A stretch of 64,000 nt of DNA. It comes from Leptolinea tardivitalis. GTDB taxonomy: Bacteria; Chloroflexota; Anaerolineae; Anaerolineales; Anaerolineaceae. Within the stretch, counting starts at the first letter, position 1, and each line of letters opens with the position of its first letter. The DNA lies in contig NZ_BBYA01000008.1 of the NCBI RefSeq assembly GCF_001050275.1, forward strand, positions 248,001 to 312,000, written 5' to 3'. Made by a program: the position numbers and the translations under genes. Positions 17,867 through 25,435 of this stretch are shown here, one piece after another. The notes under the pieces are model-generated. The model worked only from the letters and a program-made list of their open reading frames with translations, was not told where the DNA came from and searched no databases.

Positions 17867-18289
17867 ATGATCCGGATAAATCGAGAAACCGACTACAGTT
17901 TTCGAGTGATACTTGCTCTGGCCAGGGCAGGGGAAAATACGCGTCTGCCAACATCTCAGATTCAAAAAGATATGCATATTCCTCCTTCCTTTCTACACAG
18001 GATAATTGCGCTGCTTGGCCGCAGCCAAATTATCCGGACTTTTCCCGGGCGGGAAGGCGGGGTTCAATTGGCTCGCCCGGCTGCCGATATAACCCTGTTG
18101 GATGTTTTTGAAGCGGTGGAAGGTCCGATCCAATTATCCGTCTGTTTTACCGGTGAGAATGACTGTCCATTGGATACTCCTTGCCCGGTTCAGAAGTGTC
18201 TGCGGCAAGTTCAAAAAGCCATAATCAAAGAACTGAGCTCTGTGCATTTTGATCGTTTTAAACCGGAAACGGATTTAACCCTGCCATAA
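17867..18289 (+). CDS. Rrf2-family regulator with iron-sulfur-type cysteines
   Basis: 140 residues. N-terminal winged helix with the Rrf2 opening RETDYSFRVILALA and the recognition region QIQKDMHIPPSFLHRIIALLGRSQIIRTFPGREGG-type pattern. Four cysteines lie in a short loop near residues 91-109 (C-x6-C-x5-C-x4-C); three such cysteines bind a [2Fe-2S] or [4Fe-4S] cluster in IscR, NsrR and RsrR. It is separated from cydA by only 32 bases with no terminator, so it is probably co-transcribed with and regulates the oxidase genes in response to oxygen, NO or redox state. The signal and targets are inferred. No strong Shine-Dalgarno sequence precedes the ATG. Confidence 0.88.
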   Translation: MIRINRETDYSFRVILALARAGENTRLPTSQIQKDMHIPPSFLHRIIALLGRSQIIRTFPGREGGVQLARPAADITLLDVFEAVEGPIQLSVCFTGENDCPLDTPCPVQKCLRQVQKAIIKELSSVHFDRFKPETDLTLP

Positions 18290-18321
18290 TCAATTCCATT
18301 TTTGTGAATGAGGAGAGCAAT

Positions 18322-19707
18322 ATGACTGTATTGACACTCTCGCAACTGCAATTTGCTGCCACAACCGTCTACCATTTTTTCTTTGTCCCATTAACTCTGG
18401 GACTCTCCGTACTGGTAGCCATCATGGAAACACTTTATGTTACCAGGGGAGATGAAATTTACCGGCGTATGACGAAATTTTGGGGAAAATTATTCCTCAT
18501 TAATTTCGCCATGGGTGTGGTCACCGGCATTGTCATGGAGTTCCAATTTGGAATGAATTGGGCGAATTATGCCCGCTTTGTCGGTGACATTTTTGGCGCG
18601 CCATTGGCCATCGAAGCTCTGCTGGCTTTCTTCCTTGAATCCACTTTTCTCGGATTATGGATTTTTGGTTGGGATAAGCTCTCAAAGAGATTGCATGCCG
18701 CAACCATCTGGCTGGTGGCCATTGGCAGCAACCTGTCTGCCTTGTGGATCTTGATCGCCAATTCATTTATGCAGCATCCGGTCGGGTTTGAGTTAGAAGG
18801 ATCGCGTGCCATTATGAAAGATTTTGGTGCCTTGCTGACCAACCCATATGTCTGGCATCAGTTTCCCCACACAGTTCTGGGTGGATTTTCCACCGGAGCA
18901 TTTTTCGTTCTTGGCATCAGTGCCTACCATTTGATCCGCAAGCATGAAGAAGATTTCTTTAAACGATCATTCAAGCTGGCGGCCATATTTGGAACGGTTG
19001 CCATACTTCTCACCGTTCTCGTAGGACACAGTCAGACACAGTATATTATTCGAAACCAACCGATGAAAATTGCGGCAGCCGAAGCCCTTTGGAATACAGA
19101 AAATCCGGCCTCATTTTCTCTGCTTTCCATACCCAATGAAAAAGCGAGAGAAGATTATTTTTCCTATCGTATTCCCGGTGTCTTAAGCTTTCTGGCTTAT
19201 AACCAATTCAGCGGTGAAGTTAAGGGCATCAAGGATTTGCAGGCTGAATACGAACAGAAATATGGCCCCGGAGACTATGTTCCTTCTGTGCTAACCGCTT
19301 ACTGGACATTCCGGGGCATGGTTGGGGCAGGGGCATTAATGGTTATATTGGCTCTATATGGACTGCTTGTGGCATTTAACAGAAAGCCACTGGGTGAAAA
19401 ACGATTACTTGCCCTCTTTCCATTCTTTATCGCCCTTCCCTACATTGCCAATACCACCGGATGGCTTCTCACTGAAACCGGACGTCAACCCTGGGCGGTT
19501 TTTGGTGTCTTGAAAACGGCAGATGCCGTGTCGCCAAATCTGACCGTTGGTGTGGTGTTGACCAGTCTGATCGTCTTTACCCTTTTATACGGTGCATTGA
19601 TGGTAGCCGATGTTTTCCTGCTTGCCCGATTTGCGAAAGCAGGTCCTGTCAACCCGTCTGAAGTGACGAATACGGTTTCCAATTCAGAAGAAGCCTTCTG
19701 GGGATAG
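18322..19707 (+). CDS. cydA: Cytochrome bd quinol oxidase subunit I
   Basis: 461 residues from the ATG at 18322, which has AGGAG at good spacing (a GTG at 18304 is in frame but poorer). Cytochrome bd reduces oxygen to water with quinol electrons at the membrane. Visible: the N-terminal heme-ligand histidine in TTVYHFFFVPL, the second histidine in the WHQFPHTVLGGF helix region, the GRQPW motif in LLTETGRQPWAVFG that carries the region around the third heme site, and a short Q-loop region. About nine membrane helices are expected. It is followed by cydB ten bases later. A small CydX/CydS-type gene was not seen. Confidence 0.96.
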   Translation: MTVLTLSQLQFAATTVYHFFFVPLTLGLSVLVAIMETLYVTRGDEIYRRMTKFWGKLFLINFAMGVVTGIVMEFQFGMNWANYARFVGDIFGAPLAIEALLAFFLESTFLGLWIFGWDKLSKRLHAATIWLVAIGSNLSALWILIANSFMQHPVGFELEGSRAIMKDFGALLTNPYVWHQFPHTVLGGFSTGAFFVLGISAYHLIRKHEEDFFKRSFKLAAIFGTVAILLTVLVGHSQTQYIIRNQPMKIAAAEALWNTENPASFSLLSIPNEKAREDYFSYRIPGVLSFLAYNQFSGEVKGIKDLQAEYEQKYGPGDYVPSVLTAYWTFRGMVGAGALMVILALYGLLVAFNRKPLGEKRLLALFPFFIALPYIANTTGWLLTETGRQPWAVFGVLKTADAVSPNLTVGVVLTSLIVFTLLYGALMVADVFLLARFAKAGPVNPSEVTNTVSNSEEAFWG

Positions 19708-19717
19708 GAGAAATACC

Positions 19718-20734
19718 ATGAGCCTGAATATCATCTGGTTTGTTTTGATCGGCATCCTGTTTACAGGATACTTCATTCTGGAAGGTTTTGATCTCGGTGT
19801 GGGGATTCTTCATCCGTTTGTAGCAAAAACAGATACAGAGCGCCGGATGGTCATTAACACTATTGGCCCCCACTGGGATGGGAATGAGGTCTGGTTGATT
19901 ACCGCCGGTGGAGCCATGTTTGCTGCTTTTCCCAACTGGTATGCCACATTGTTCTCTGGATTCTACTTGCCGTTGTTTCTGATGTTGGTCGGGTTGATCC
20001 TGCGCGGAGTGGCATTGGAGTTTCGAAGTAAGAACCCAAATCCGAGATGGCGGGCCTTGTGGGATTGGTCTCTTTTTGCCGGTAGTCTGATTCCGGCTTT
20101 GCTCTGGGGAGTGGCTTTCGCCAACTTTCTGCGCGGTGTTCCGGTGGATGCATTTCAGAATTATGTGGGCGGTTTCTGGAATTTGTTGAATCCTTACGCC
20201 CTGTTTGCCGGATTATTGACCACGACCGGATTCACTTTGCAGGGAAGCCTGTTTCTTTTGCTTAAGACCGAAGGGGTTGTTTATGAACGGGTCAAGTCTC
20301 TAACATTCAAGATATGGATGCCAGTGGTGGTTCTGCTGGGAGGTGTAATTTTATTATCGAATTACGAAACAGATCTTTTGACGAAAGAAGGAATCACCAC
20401 AGGTATTATTCCTGTACTGTCCGTTCTGACCTTGCTCGCTGCCGGGTTCTTTATCTACAAAAAGCAGTATGCCCAGGGATTTATTTTGAACTCCCTGACC
20501 ATCCTTCTTGTAACCGTCCTCGTTTTTATGGGATTGTTCCCGCGTGTGCTGGTTTCAAGTCTGAACCCGGATTGGAGCCTGACGATCTTTAACGCTTCTT
20601 CCAGCCCGTATACACTGCAGGTGATGTCCATCATTGCGTTGATTTTTGTCCCCATCGTGTTGATCTATCAGGGGTGGACATACTGGGTGTTCCGCAAAAG
20701 GATATCCGACGACCCCAAAAAGATGGTTTATTGA
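19718..20734 (+). CDS. cydB: Cytochrome bd quinol oxidase subunit II
   Basis: 338 residues, eight or so membrane helices. The N-terminal pattern FTGYFILEGFDLGVGILHPF and NTIGPHWDGNEVWLITAGGAMFAAFP are hallmarks of CydB. It completes the oxidase with cydA, starting ten bases after the cydA stop, with GGAG before the ATG. Two terminator hairpins follow. The assembly exporter genes cydDC lie separately at 1.8-5.3 kb with their own promoter. Confidence 0.96.
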   Translation: MSLNIIWFVLIGILFTGYFILEGFDLGVGILHPFVAKTDTERRMVINTIGPHWDGNEVWLITAGGAMFAAFPNWYATLFSGFYLPLFLMLVGLILRGVALEFRSKNPNPRWRALWDWSLFAGSLIPALLWGVAFANFLRGVPVDAFQNYVGGFWNLLNPYALFAGLLTTTGFTLQGSLFLLLKTEGVVYERVKSLTFKIWMPVVVLLGGVILLSNYETDLLTKEGITTGIIPVLSVLTLLAAGFFIYKKQYAQGFILNSLTILLVTVLVFMGLFPRVLVSSLNPDWSLTIFNASSSPYTLQVMSIIALIFVPIVLIYQGWTYWVFRKRISDDPKKMVY

Positions 20735-20791
20735 ACGAAAACGAGGTCGGCTCAGACGACAATACTTGTTTTTCCATTTCCTACTTTAATA

Positions 20792-20839
20792 AAAAATTGA
20801 CGAATATTAGGTGTTAGCCCTGATTATTCGTCAATTTTT
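20792..20839 (+). terminator. Terminator of rrf2-cydAB
   Basis: Perfect 15-bp stem (20792-20806 and 20825-20839) with an 18-base loop and a T-rich 3' end, 57 bases after cydB. Confidence 0.8.
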
Positions 20840-20860
20840 GTACGTTACTTCCTACTTTAA

Positions 20861-20905
20861 GCCGCCTCAAAAGTCATTTGTTGTCCTTTGAGACGGCCTC
20901 TTTTT
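20861..20905. terminator. Second hairpin between cydB and proC
   Basis: Stem GCCGCCTCAAAG-like pairing with CTTTGAGACGGC (one mismatch) followed by CTCTTTTT on the plus strand. It backs up the cydAB terminator; a 12-base repeat TTCCTACTTTAA precedes this hairpin (20849-20860) and the first one (20778-20789). Confidence 0.65.
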
Positions 20906-20910
20906 AGGGA

Positions 20911-21750
20911 TTATTTTTCTGGCGCTTCGCTGTTTTTCCCTTTACCCAGGGCTTTTGATTTTTCATAGGCTGCCCAGACGGCGCGGCTGATGGCAGTTCG
21001 GAAGCCAGCTTTTTCAAGATAGTACAGGGCTTCAGCAGAAGTGCCACCCGGTGAGGTCACCTGATTGCGAAGGTGGGCAGGGTGGGCTTTGGCACCCAGG
21101 AAGAAATCAACCGAACCACGCAGGGTTTGTGCGACCAGCTGTTCGGAAATTCGGCGGGGGAAACCGAGATGCACGCCGGCGTCAATCATGGCCTCCATAA
21201 ACAGGAATACATAGGCAGGGCCGGTACCGGAAAGAGCTGTGGCCATATCCAGATATTCTTCTTCATCGGCAAAAACTTCCTGACCGAGTGCGGTCAAAAT
21301 GCTGCGGGCAAGGTCAATCTGATCCTGGCGAACGGCTGGTGAAGCCACCCAGACTGTAATTCCCTCTCCAATCTGGGCAGGGGTGTTGGGCATGGCACGG
21401 ATCACCGCCGGATGCAACAGTCCATTACTCACGGCAGAAATGGATGCGCCCGCCACTATGGATAGAACAACAGCACCTGTAGGAATTTTCCCTTTGAGAG
21501 CGGTGTAAACGCTTTCGATTCGCTGGGGCTTGACAGAAAGGATGACCACATCTGCCCCTTCTATCGCCCGGAGGTTGTCTGTGAAAGGTTTGATCCCATA
21601 CAAGTCATGCAACTCATTGACCCGCTCGTCTCGAATGTCTGCAGCACAGATTTGATCGGCTGTGGTCACTTTTTGCCGGAGGATACCGGCGATCATAGCT
21701 TCTGCCATTACACCTGATCCGATGATTGCGATGGTGGGATTTGCTTTCAT
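20911..21750 (-). CDS. proC: Pyrroline-5-carboxylate reductase
   Basis: 279 residues. It reduces 1-pyrroline-5-carboxylate to proline with NAD(P)H. N-terminal nucleotide-binding motif IAIIGSGVMAEAMIAGIL, then VILSVKPQ, the AMPNTPAQIGEG segment, and the C-terminal signature TSPGGTSAEALYYLE are all typical. GAGGAG precedes the ATG. It lies 27 bases downstream of the methyltransferase gene and probably shares its transcript. A Lys-rich tail of about 12 residues ends the protein. Confidence 0.95.
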   Translation of the reverse strand: MKANPTIAIIGSGVMAEAMIAGILRQKVTTADQICAADIRDERVNELHDLYGIKPFTDNLRAIEGADVVILSVKPQRIESVYTALKGKIPTGAVVLSIVAGASISAVSNGLLHPAVIRAMPNTPAQIGEGITVWVASPAVRQDQIDLARSILTALGQEVFADEEEYLDMATALSGTGPAYVFLFMEAMIDAGVHLGFPRRISEQLVAQTLRGSVDFFLGAKAHPAHLRNQVTSPGGTSAEALYYLEKAGFRTAISRAVWAAYEKSKALGKGKNSEAPEK

Positions 21751-21777
21751 AGAGGCTCCTCTTGCGACGAAAGATGA

Positions 21778-22692
21778 TTATTCAATCTCAACAGGCTGGT
21801 TGCTCCACAGAGAAAAGACGGCTGTACTGAGGAGACGACCACCTGCTTCTTCTTTTAAAGCCAGCTCTCCGGATGTAATAGATCCGCCCAGACCATCCAT
21901 TATCTGGTCCAATGATTGAGCCAATGTGATGGATGAAGCTTTGACGGCATAAGCTGTAAGTGCAACAAACACTGGTTCAGGTGTAAGGGACTCACGGCAG
22001 GCTTGTAAGAGTTCAGGAAGCAATTTATAGAACTCCCAGACTTCCCCCTTTGGACCGCGTCCGAATTTCGGTGGATCCAGAATCAGGCCGTCAAATTTCT
22101 CTTCCCGTCTGGCCTGGCGGTGGATAAATTTGATAGCATCGTCCACAATCCAGCGGATAGGACGGTCTGACAGGTTGGACAGGTCCTGATTCTGATGAGC
22201 CCAGGTAATTGCTTTCCGAGAAGCGTCTACATGGGTGACCGATGCCCCGGCTTTTGCGGCCGCAATTGTGGCCAGACCGGTGTACCCGAAGAGATTAAGC
22301 ACTTTAAGGGGCCTGGGGCTCTTTTTAATCAGTTGGGTGATCCAATCCCATTGAACTGCCTGTTCAGGAAATAGGCCGATATGACGTGAACCACTTAACT
22401 GAACTTTGAAAAAGAGGTCACGATATTGAAGGTTCCATTCTGAAGGCAGATAACGACGGATATTCCAATGTCCGCCATTTTCTTCGGCGGAGGGGAGAAA
22501 TTCTGCCGCTGCTTTTTGCCATTCACTATCTGGTAAAGTCGGTTTCCAAACAGCCTCTGCTTCAGGCCGGATTAGAACATAAGAACCGCATCGTTCCAGT
22601 TTTCGCCCGCTTCCAGAATCAAGCAGGGCATAATCGTCCCAATGTTTGGGAAAACAAATATTGACAACAGGGATAAAGGTATTTTTTTTCAC
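21778..22692 (-). CDS. RlmI/RlmK-like class I SAM-dependent methyltransferase
   Basis: 304 residues from the GTG at 22692; an ATG 20 codons earlier is in frame but lies within the predicted promoter, and the family usually begins near the segment HWDDYALLDSG seen here. SAM-binding motif VLNLFGYTGLATIAAA with VTHVDAS and the catalytic-type motif DPPKFGRG place it with the 23S rRNA cytosine methyltransferase-like group (YccW/RlmI C-terminal domain), but the N-terminal PUA domain of RlmI is absent, so the substrate is uncertain. Promoter TTGCCC, 17 bases, GATAAT ends six bases before the GTG: probably leaderless. Confidence 0.8.
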   Translation of the reverse strand: MKKNTFIPVVNICFPKHWDDYALLDSGSGRKLERCGSYVLIRPEAEAVWKPTLPDSEWQKAAAEFLPSAEENGGHWNIRRYLPSEWNLQYRDLFFKVQLSGSRHIGLFPEQAVQWDWITQLIKKSPRPLKVLNLFGYTGLATIAAAKAGASVTHVDASRKAITWAHQNQDLSNLSDRPIRWIVDDAIKFIHRQARREEKFDGLILDPPKFGRGPKGEVWEFYKLLPELLQACRESLTPEPVFVALTAYAVKASSITLAQSLDQIMDGLGGSITSGELALKEEAGGRLLSTAVFSLWSNQPVEIE

Positions 22693-22698
22693 AAGGCA

Positions 22699-22727
22699 AT
22701 TATCCCACAGGTAAAGCCGGCGGGCAA
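22699..22727 (-). promoter_or_regulatory. Promoter of the methyltransferase-proC unit
   Basis: Minus strand TTGCCC (22727-22722), 17-base spacer, GATAAT (22704-22699), six bases from the GTG start at 22692. Confidence 0.5.
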
Positions 22728-22806
22728 AAGAAATTTTGATATTTATGAGCATCTTGATACCCGGCGGTATAATGCAGTGATTATTTTTAATAAAGGGATA
22801 AATACA

Positions 22807-23967
22807 ATGCCAAAGAGTTTTGACCGGGTGATTGACCGCAGAAATTCCGATAGTATCAAATGGAACCTTTACGACAATGATGTGCTCCCTATGTGGGTTG
22901 CCGATATGGATTTTGCCTCCCCGGTTCCTGTTATTCAGGCATTACAGAATCGAATCGAACATGGTGTTTTTGGTTATGCTGGTGATCCAACGGCACTGCG
23001 GAAAGTAATTGTTGAACGATTTGATGAAAAATATCACTGGACGATATGTCCGGAGGATATCGTTTTTACACCAGGAGTAGTTGTGGGATTCAATATTGCG
23101 GCACATTCTATCAGTATGCCGAATGGAGAAATATTGATCCAACCACCGGTTTATCCGCCGTTTTTCAAAACCGGATCTTACGCTGGATTAAAGACGGTTG
23201 AAAACGCCCTGATACAGGATGAAACAGGCCGATATGGAATAGATTTTCAAGACTTCGAAAATAAAGTCACAGATAATACACGCATGTTTCTTTTGTGCAA
23301 CCCGCATAATCCAGTTGGACGCGTTTTCAAACGCGAAGAACTGGAGCAGATGGCGGAAATTTGTCTGCGGAAGAACGTCTTGATTTGCTCTGACGAGATT
23401 CACGGCGATCTGATTTTCCCGGGGCATCAACATCTCCCAATTGCATCCATTAATCCAGACATCGCCATGAAGTCAATCACCTTGATGGCTCCCAGTAAAA
23501 CTTTCAATATTGCCGGATTGGATTGTTCTTTTGCTGTAATTCCGAATAAGGAAATCCGCGAACAATATTTGAAAGCCATGAAAGGAATTACTGGAAATAC
23601 CAATATGTTAGGTATTACCGCTGCATTGGCTGCTTACCAGAATGGAAATCCCTGGTTGGAAGATTTGCTGGTCTATTTACAGGAAAACCGAGATTTCTTA
23701 AAGAGAACCCTCGATAGAGAAATGCCGCTAATCCGTATGAATCCCCCTGAAGGAACCTACCTGGCCTGGTTGGATTGCCGGCAATTGGGATTATCAGAAA
23801 ATCCGTATGATTTCTTTTTAAAAAAAGCCCGCATTGCTTTCAATAGCGGTGACGCTTTTGGTACAGGCGGAAAAGGCTTCGTTCGGATGAATTTTGGATG
23901 TACCAAAGCCCTCCTGAACGAAGCCCTCGAACGGATGAAAACAGCCCTTGAGAATATTTCTGCCTAG
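22807..23967 (+). CDS. MalY/PatB-type PLP-dependent C-S lyase/aminotransferase
   Basis: 386 residues from the ATG at 22807 (AAAGGG upstream). The opening FDRVIDRRNSDSIKW..YDNDVLPMWVADMDF is characteristic of the PatB/MalY cystathionine beta-lyase-like subgroup of fold-type I PLP enzymes. The Schiff-base lysine is in APSKTFNIAGL near residue 232; other hallmarks are NPHNPVGRVF, SDEIHGDL and the C-terminal arginine in KGFVRMNFGC. Probable reaction: cleavage of cystathionine or cysteine to homocysteine/H2S, pyruvate and ammonia. The gene is divergent from the methyltransferase and ends in a CTAG overlap with the next, convergent gene. Confidence 0.9.
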   Translation: MPKSFDRVIDRRNSDSIKWNLYDNDVLPMWVADMDFASPVPVIQALQNRIEHGVFGYAGDPTALRKVIVERFDEKYHWTICPEDIVFTPGVVVGFNIAAHSISMPNGEILIQPPVYPPFFKTGSYAGLKTVENALIQDETGRYGIDFQDFENKVTDNTRMFLLCNPHNPVGRVFKREELEQMAEICLRKNVLICSDEIHGDLIFPGHQHLPIASINPDIAMKSITLMAPSKTFNIAGLDCSFAVIPNKEIREQYLKAMKGITGNTNMLGITAALAAYQNGNPWLEDLLVYLQENRDFLKRTLDREMPLIRMNPPEGTYLAWLDCRQLGLSENPYDFFLKKARIAFNSGDAFGTGGKGFVRMNFGCTKALLNEALERMKTALENISA

Positions 23968-24185
23968 AAGATTGATTTCAACGTCAACAGGAACCCGATG
24001 ACCATTAATGGTATACCGACGATGGCCCCAACAACGGTTACGGTAAGAATAATTCCTGCAATCATCAAGACGAGTCCGAGAACTACTCCGATCAATCTTC
24101 CAGTCAAGAGGAAGATGAATTCAATCAACTTCCAGATGGCATAGAACGGCCACAACAAAAATGGAACATGTTTTGATTCAGACAT
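23964..24185 (-). CDS. Small two-helix membrane protein, function unknown
   Basis: 73 residues from the ATG at 24185, which has a perfect GGAGG five bases upstream; the longer frame is not credible. Two hydrophobic segments, about residues 10-40 and 41-70, separated by a short polar turn, dominate the sequence. I do not recognise the family. Its stop codon overlaps that of the convergent aminotransferase gene in the palindrome CTAG. Confidence 0.75.
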   Translation of the reverse strand: MSESKHVPFLLWPFYAIWKLIEFIFLLTGRLIGVVLGLVLMIAGIILTVTVVGAIVGIPLMVIGFLLTLKSIF

Positions 24186-24252
24186 AATTGCCTCCACTAT
24201 AACGATATACGGAGGAATATGAAGATGGTTGCAAAAGAGGATGTTTTTCCTC

Positions 24253-24261
24253 TGGTAGAAT
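24253..24261 (+). promoter_or_regulatory. Extended -10 promoter of the YdcF-like gene
   Basis: TGGTAGAAT is an extended -10 element (TG, one base, TAGAAT) ending six bases before the ATG at 24268. A small inverted repeat AGAGGA/TCCTCT lies just upstream (around 24236-24254). There is no Shine-Dalgarno sequence. Confidence 0.5.
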
Positions 24262-24267
24262 CGAAAT

Positions 24268-24891
24268 ATGGACGCAAATTCAAAGAAACGTGCAATCAGC
24301 CGCACTGGTTGTTTTGTTTTATTAATAGTACTTCCTTGCCTGGCCGTTTTGCTCCTCACAGCAATGGGCGGATTACTGGTAGTGGCCGATCCGTTGAAAC
24401 GGGCAGATGCCATCGTGATCCTGAGCGGCGGTCAGGTAAACCGGATTCAAGAAGCCATACAATTATATGAAGAAAAATATGCTGATACGGTCATTCTAAC
24501 AGAAACGGGTGCGGTGATAAAAAGTTATAACACTCAGTATTCAAAGGAACAGCGGTTGATTTTACTGGATGCCGGGATTCCTCCAACTGCCATCTTGATC
24601 ACTCCACGAAAGGCAGCGAGCACTCTGGACGAAGCCAATGATGTAAAAGCATTGATTGCAGATAAGAATATCCATGATCTAATCATTGTGACTGATCCTT
24701 ACCATACGTTCCGTACACGTTTGATCTGGAAAGAGGTCTTTTCGGGTAGTGGTATTAATCTCATTGTTCGGCCTGCACGGGGTAGTTGGTACCGGTCAAC
24801 CACCTGGTTTCTTTCTGCCAAGGGATGGGAATATACCTTAAATGAGTATGCCAAGTTATTAGGATTTATCGTTTTACATAAACTGGATTAA
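24268..24891 (+). CDS. YdcF/SanA/ElyC-type DUF218 membrane protein
   Basis: 207 residues: one N-terminal membrane helix (about 11-35) then the DUF218 domain with ADAIVILSGGQ, a conserved region RIQEAIQLYEE, LTETG, and SxTLDEA with IIVTDPYHTFR. Family members in enterobacteria affect envelope integrity and polysaccharide precursor handling; the catalytic activity is not established. The domain would lie outside the membrane. Single-gene unit with predicted leaderless start and a strong shared terminator. Confidence 0.88.
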   Translation: MDANSKKRAISRTGCFVLLIVLPCLAVLLLTAMGGLLVVADPLKRADAIVILSGGQVNRIQEAIQLYEEKYADTVILTETGAVIKSYNTQYSKEQRLILLDAGIPPTAILITPRKAASTLDEANDVKALIADKNIHDLIIVTDPYHTFRTRLIWKEVFSGSGINLIVRPARGSWYRSTTWFLSAKGWEYTLNEYAKLLGFIVLHKLD

Positions 24892-24893
24892 GA

Positions 24894-24929
24894 AAAAATC
24901 GCCCGTTTCGAACAAAACGGGCGATTTTT
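24894..24929. terminator. Bidirectional terminator between the YdcF-like gene and the cold-shock gene
   Basis: Perfect 15-bp stem (24894-24908, 24915-24929) with A run on one side and T run on the other, so it serves both convergent genes. Confidence 0.9.
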
Positions 24930-24947
24930 GGATTTCAATGCAAAATT

Positions 24948-25160
24948 TCAGGAAAGTGGAATTACATTGGCTGCCTGCAGGCCTTTCGGTCCCTGCTCGA
25001 CAGAGAACTCAACCTTTTGTCCTTCTTTCAAACGGCGATAGCCTTCCATTTCAACGGCGGAGAAATGCACAAAAACATCTTCTCCATCTTCGCGGCCAAT
25101 GAAACCATAGCCTTTCGTGGCATTGAACCACTTGACGGTCCCCATTAAACGATCTGACAT
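24948..25160 (-). CDS. Cold-shock domain protein
   Basis: 70 residues from the ATG at 25160 (GGAG eight bases upstream); the longer frame adds residues foreign to the family. RNP1 is [16 protein letters not shown] and RNP2 is DVFVHFSAV, both intact, so it should bind single-stranded RNA/DNA and act as an RNA chaperone. It has its own promoter and an approximately 90-base leader that contains a hairpin followed by a T run, which suggests regulation within the leader. Confidence 0.95.
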   Translation of the reverse strand: MSDRLMGTVKWFNATKGYGFIGREDGEDVFVHFSAVEMEGYRRLKEGQKVEFSVEQGPKGLQAANVIPLS

Positions 25161-25192
25161 TCTTAAATCTCCATACGGTGGTGATTTTGGCA

Positions 25193-25235
25193 AGAAAAAT
25201 CCACTGACAGAGCAACAGAATCAAAAAGTCAGTGG
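25193..25235 (-). promoter_or_regulatory. Terminator-like hairpin in the cold-shock gene leader
   Basis: On the minus strand CCACTGAC (25235-25228) and GTCAGTGG (25208-25201) form an eight-bp stem followed directly by ATTTTTCTT, about 33-40 bases before the cold-shock ATG. It lies downstream of the predicted transcript start, so it may act as an attenuator or as a temperature-sensitive structure. Confidence 0.55.
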
Positions 25236-25256
25236 GTCTTTTCTTTACCAATGGCA

Positions 25257-25285
25257 AGGGTATCACGACTTAAAAAGCATGTCAA
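25257..25285 (-). promoter_or_regulatory. Promoter of the cold-shock gene
   Basis: Minus strand TTGACA (25285-25280), 17-base spacer, TACCCT (25262-25257). The -35 is perfect, the -10 weak. Confidence 0.5.
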
Positions 25286-25392
25286 GTTGATTGAATCGCA
25301 AGGAATAAAAAGAACTTTGTAAATTCCGGGGAAATAATCGCTTCTGTTTTTTACTATCTTTTGATGGATGGAATGGAAAAAAGGGAAAATAA

Positions 25393-25421
25393 TTGGAGTA
25401 AAATCGTACCATTCATAGTAT
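25393..25421 (+). promoter_or_regulatory. Promoter of the L,D-transpeptidase gene
   Basis: TTGGAG (25393-25398), 17-base spacer, TAGTAT (25416-25421). It lies inside the longer open frame and so supports the start at 25436, which has AGAGG four bases upstream. Confidence 0.55.
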
Positions 25422-25435
25422 ACGAAAGAGGTTTT

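Noticed and set aside
20778-20860. Pair of 12-base repeats TTCCTACTTTAA as a possible mobile-element or CRISPR remnant
   Set aside because: Only two short copies next to terminators, no spacers, no target duplication or transposase.
22642-22806. Upstream extension of the MalY/PatB gene
   Set aside because: It overlaps the divergent methyltransferase gene and its promoter; the ATG at 22807 has a ribosome site and matches the family start.
24186-24413. Upstream extension of the small two-helix membrane protein
   Set aside because: The ATG at 24185 has a perfect GGAGG; the extension overlaps the divergent YdcF-like gene.
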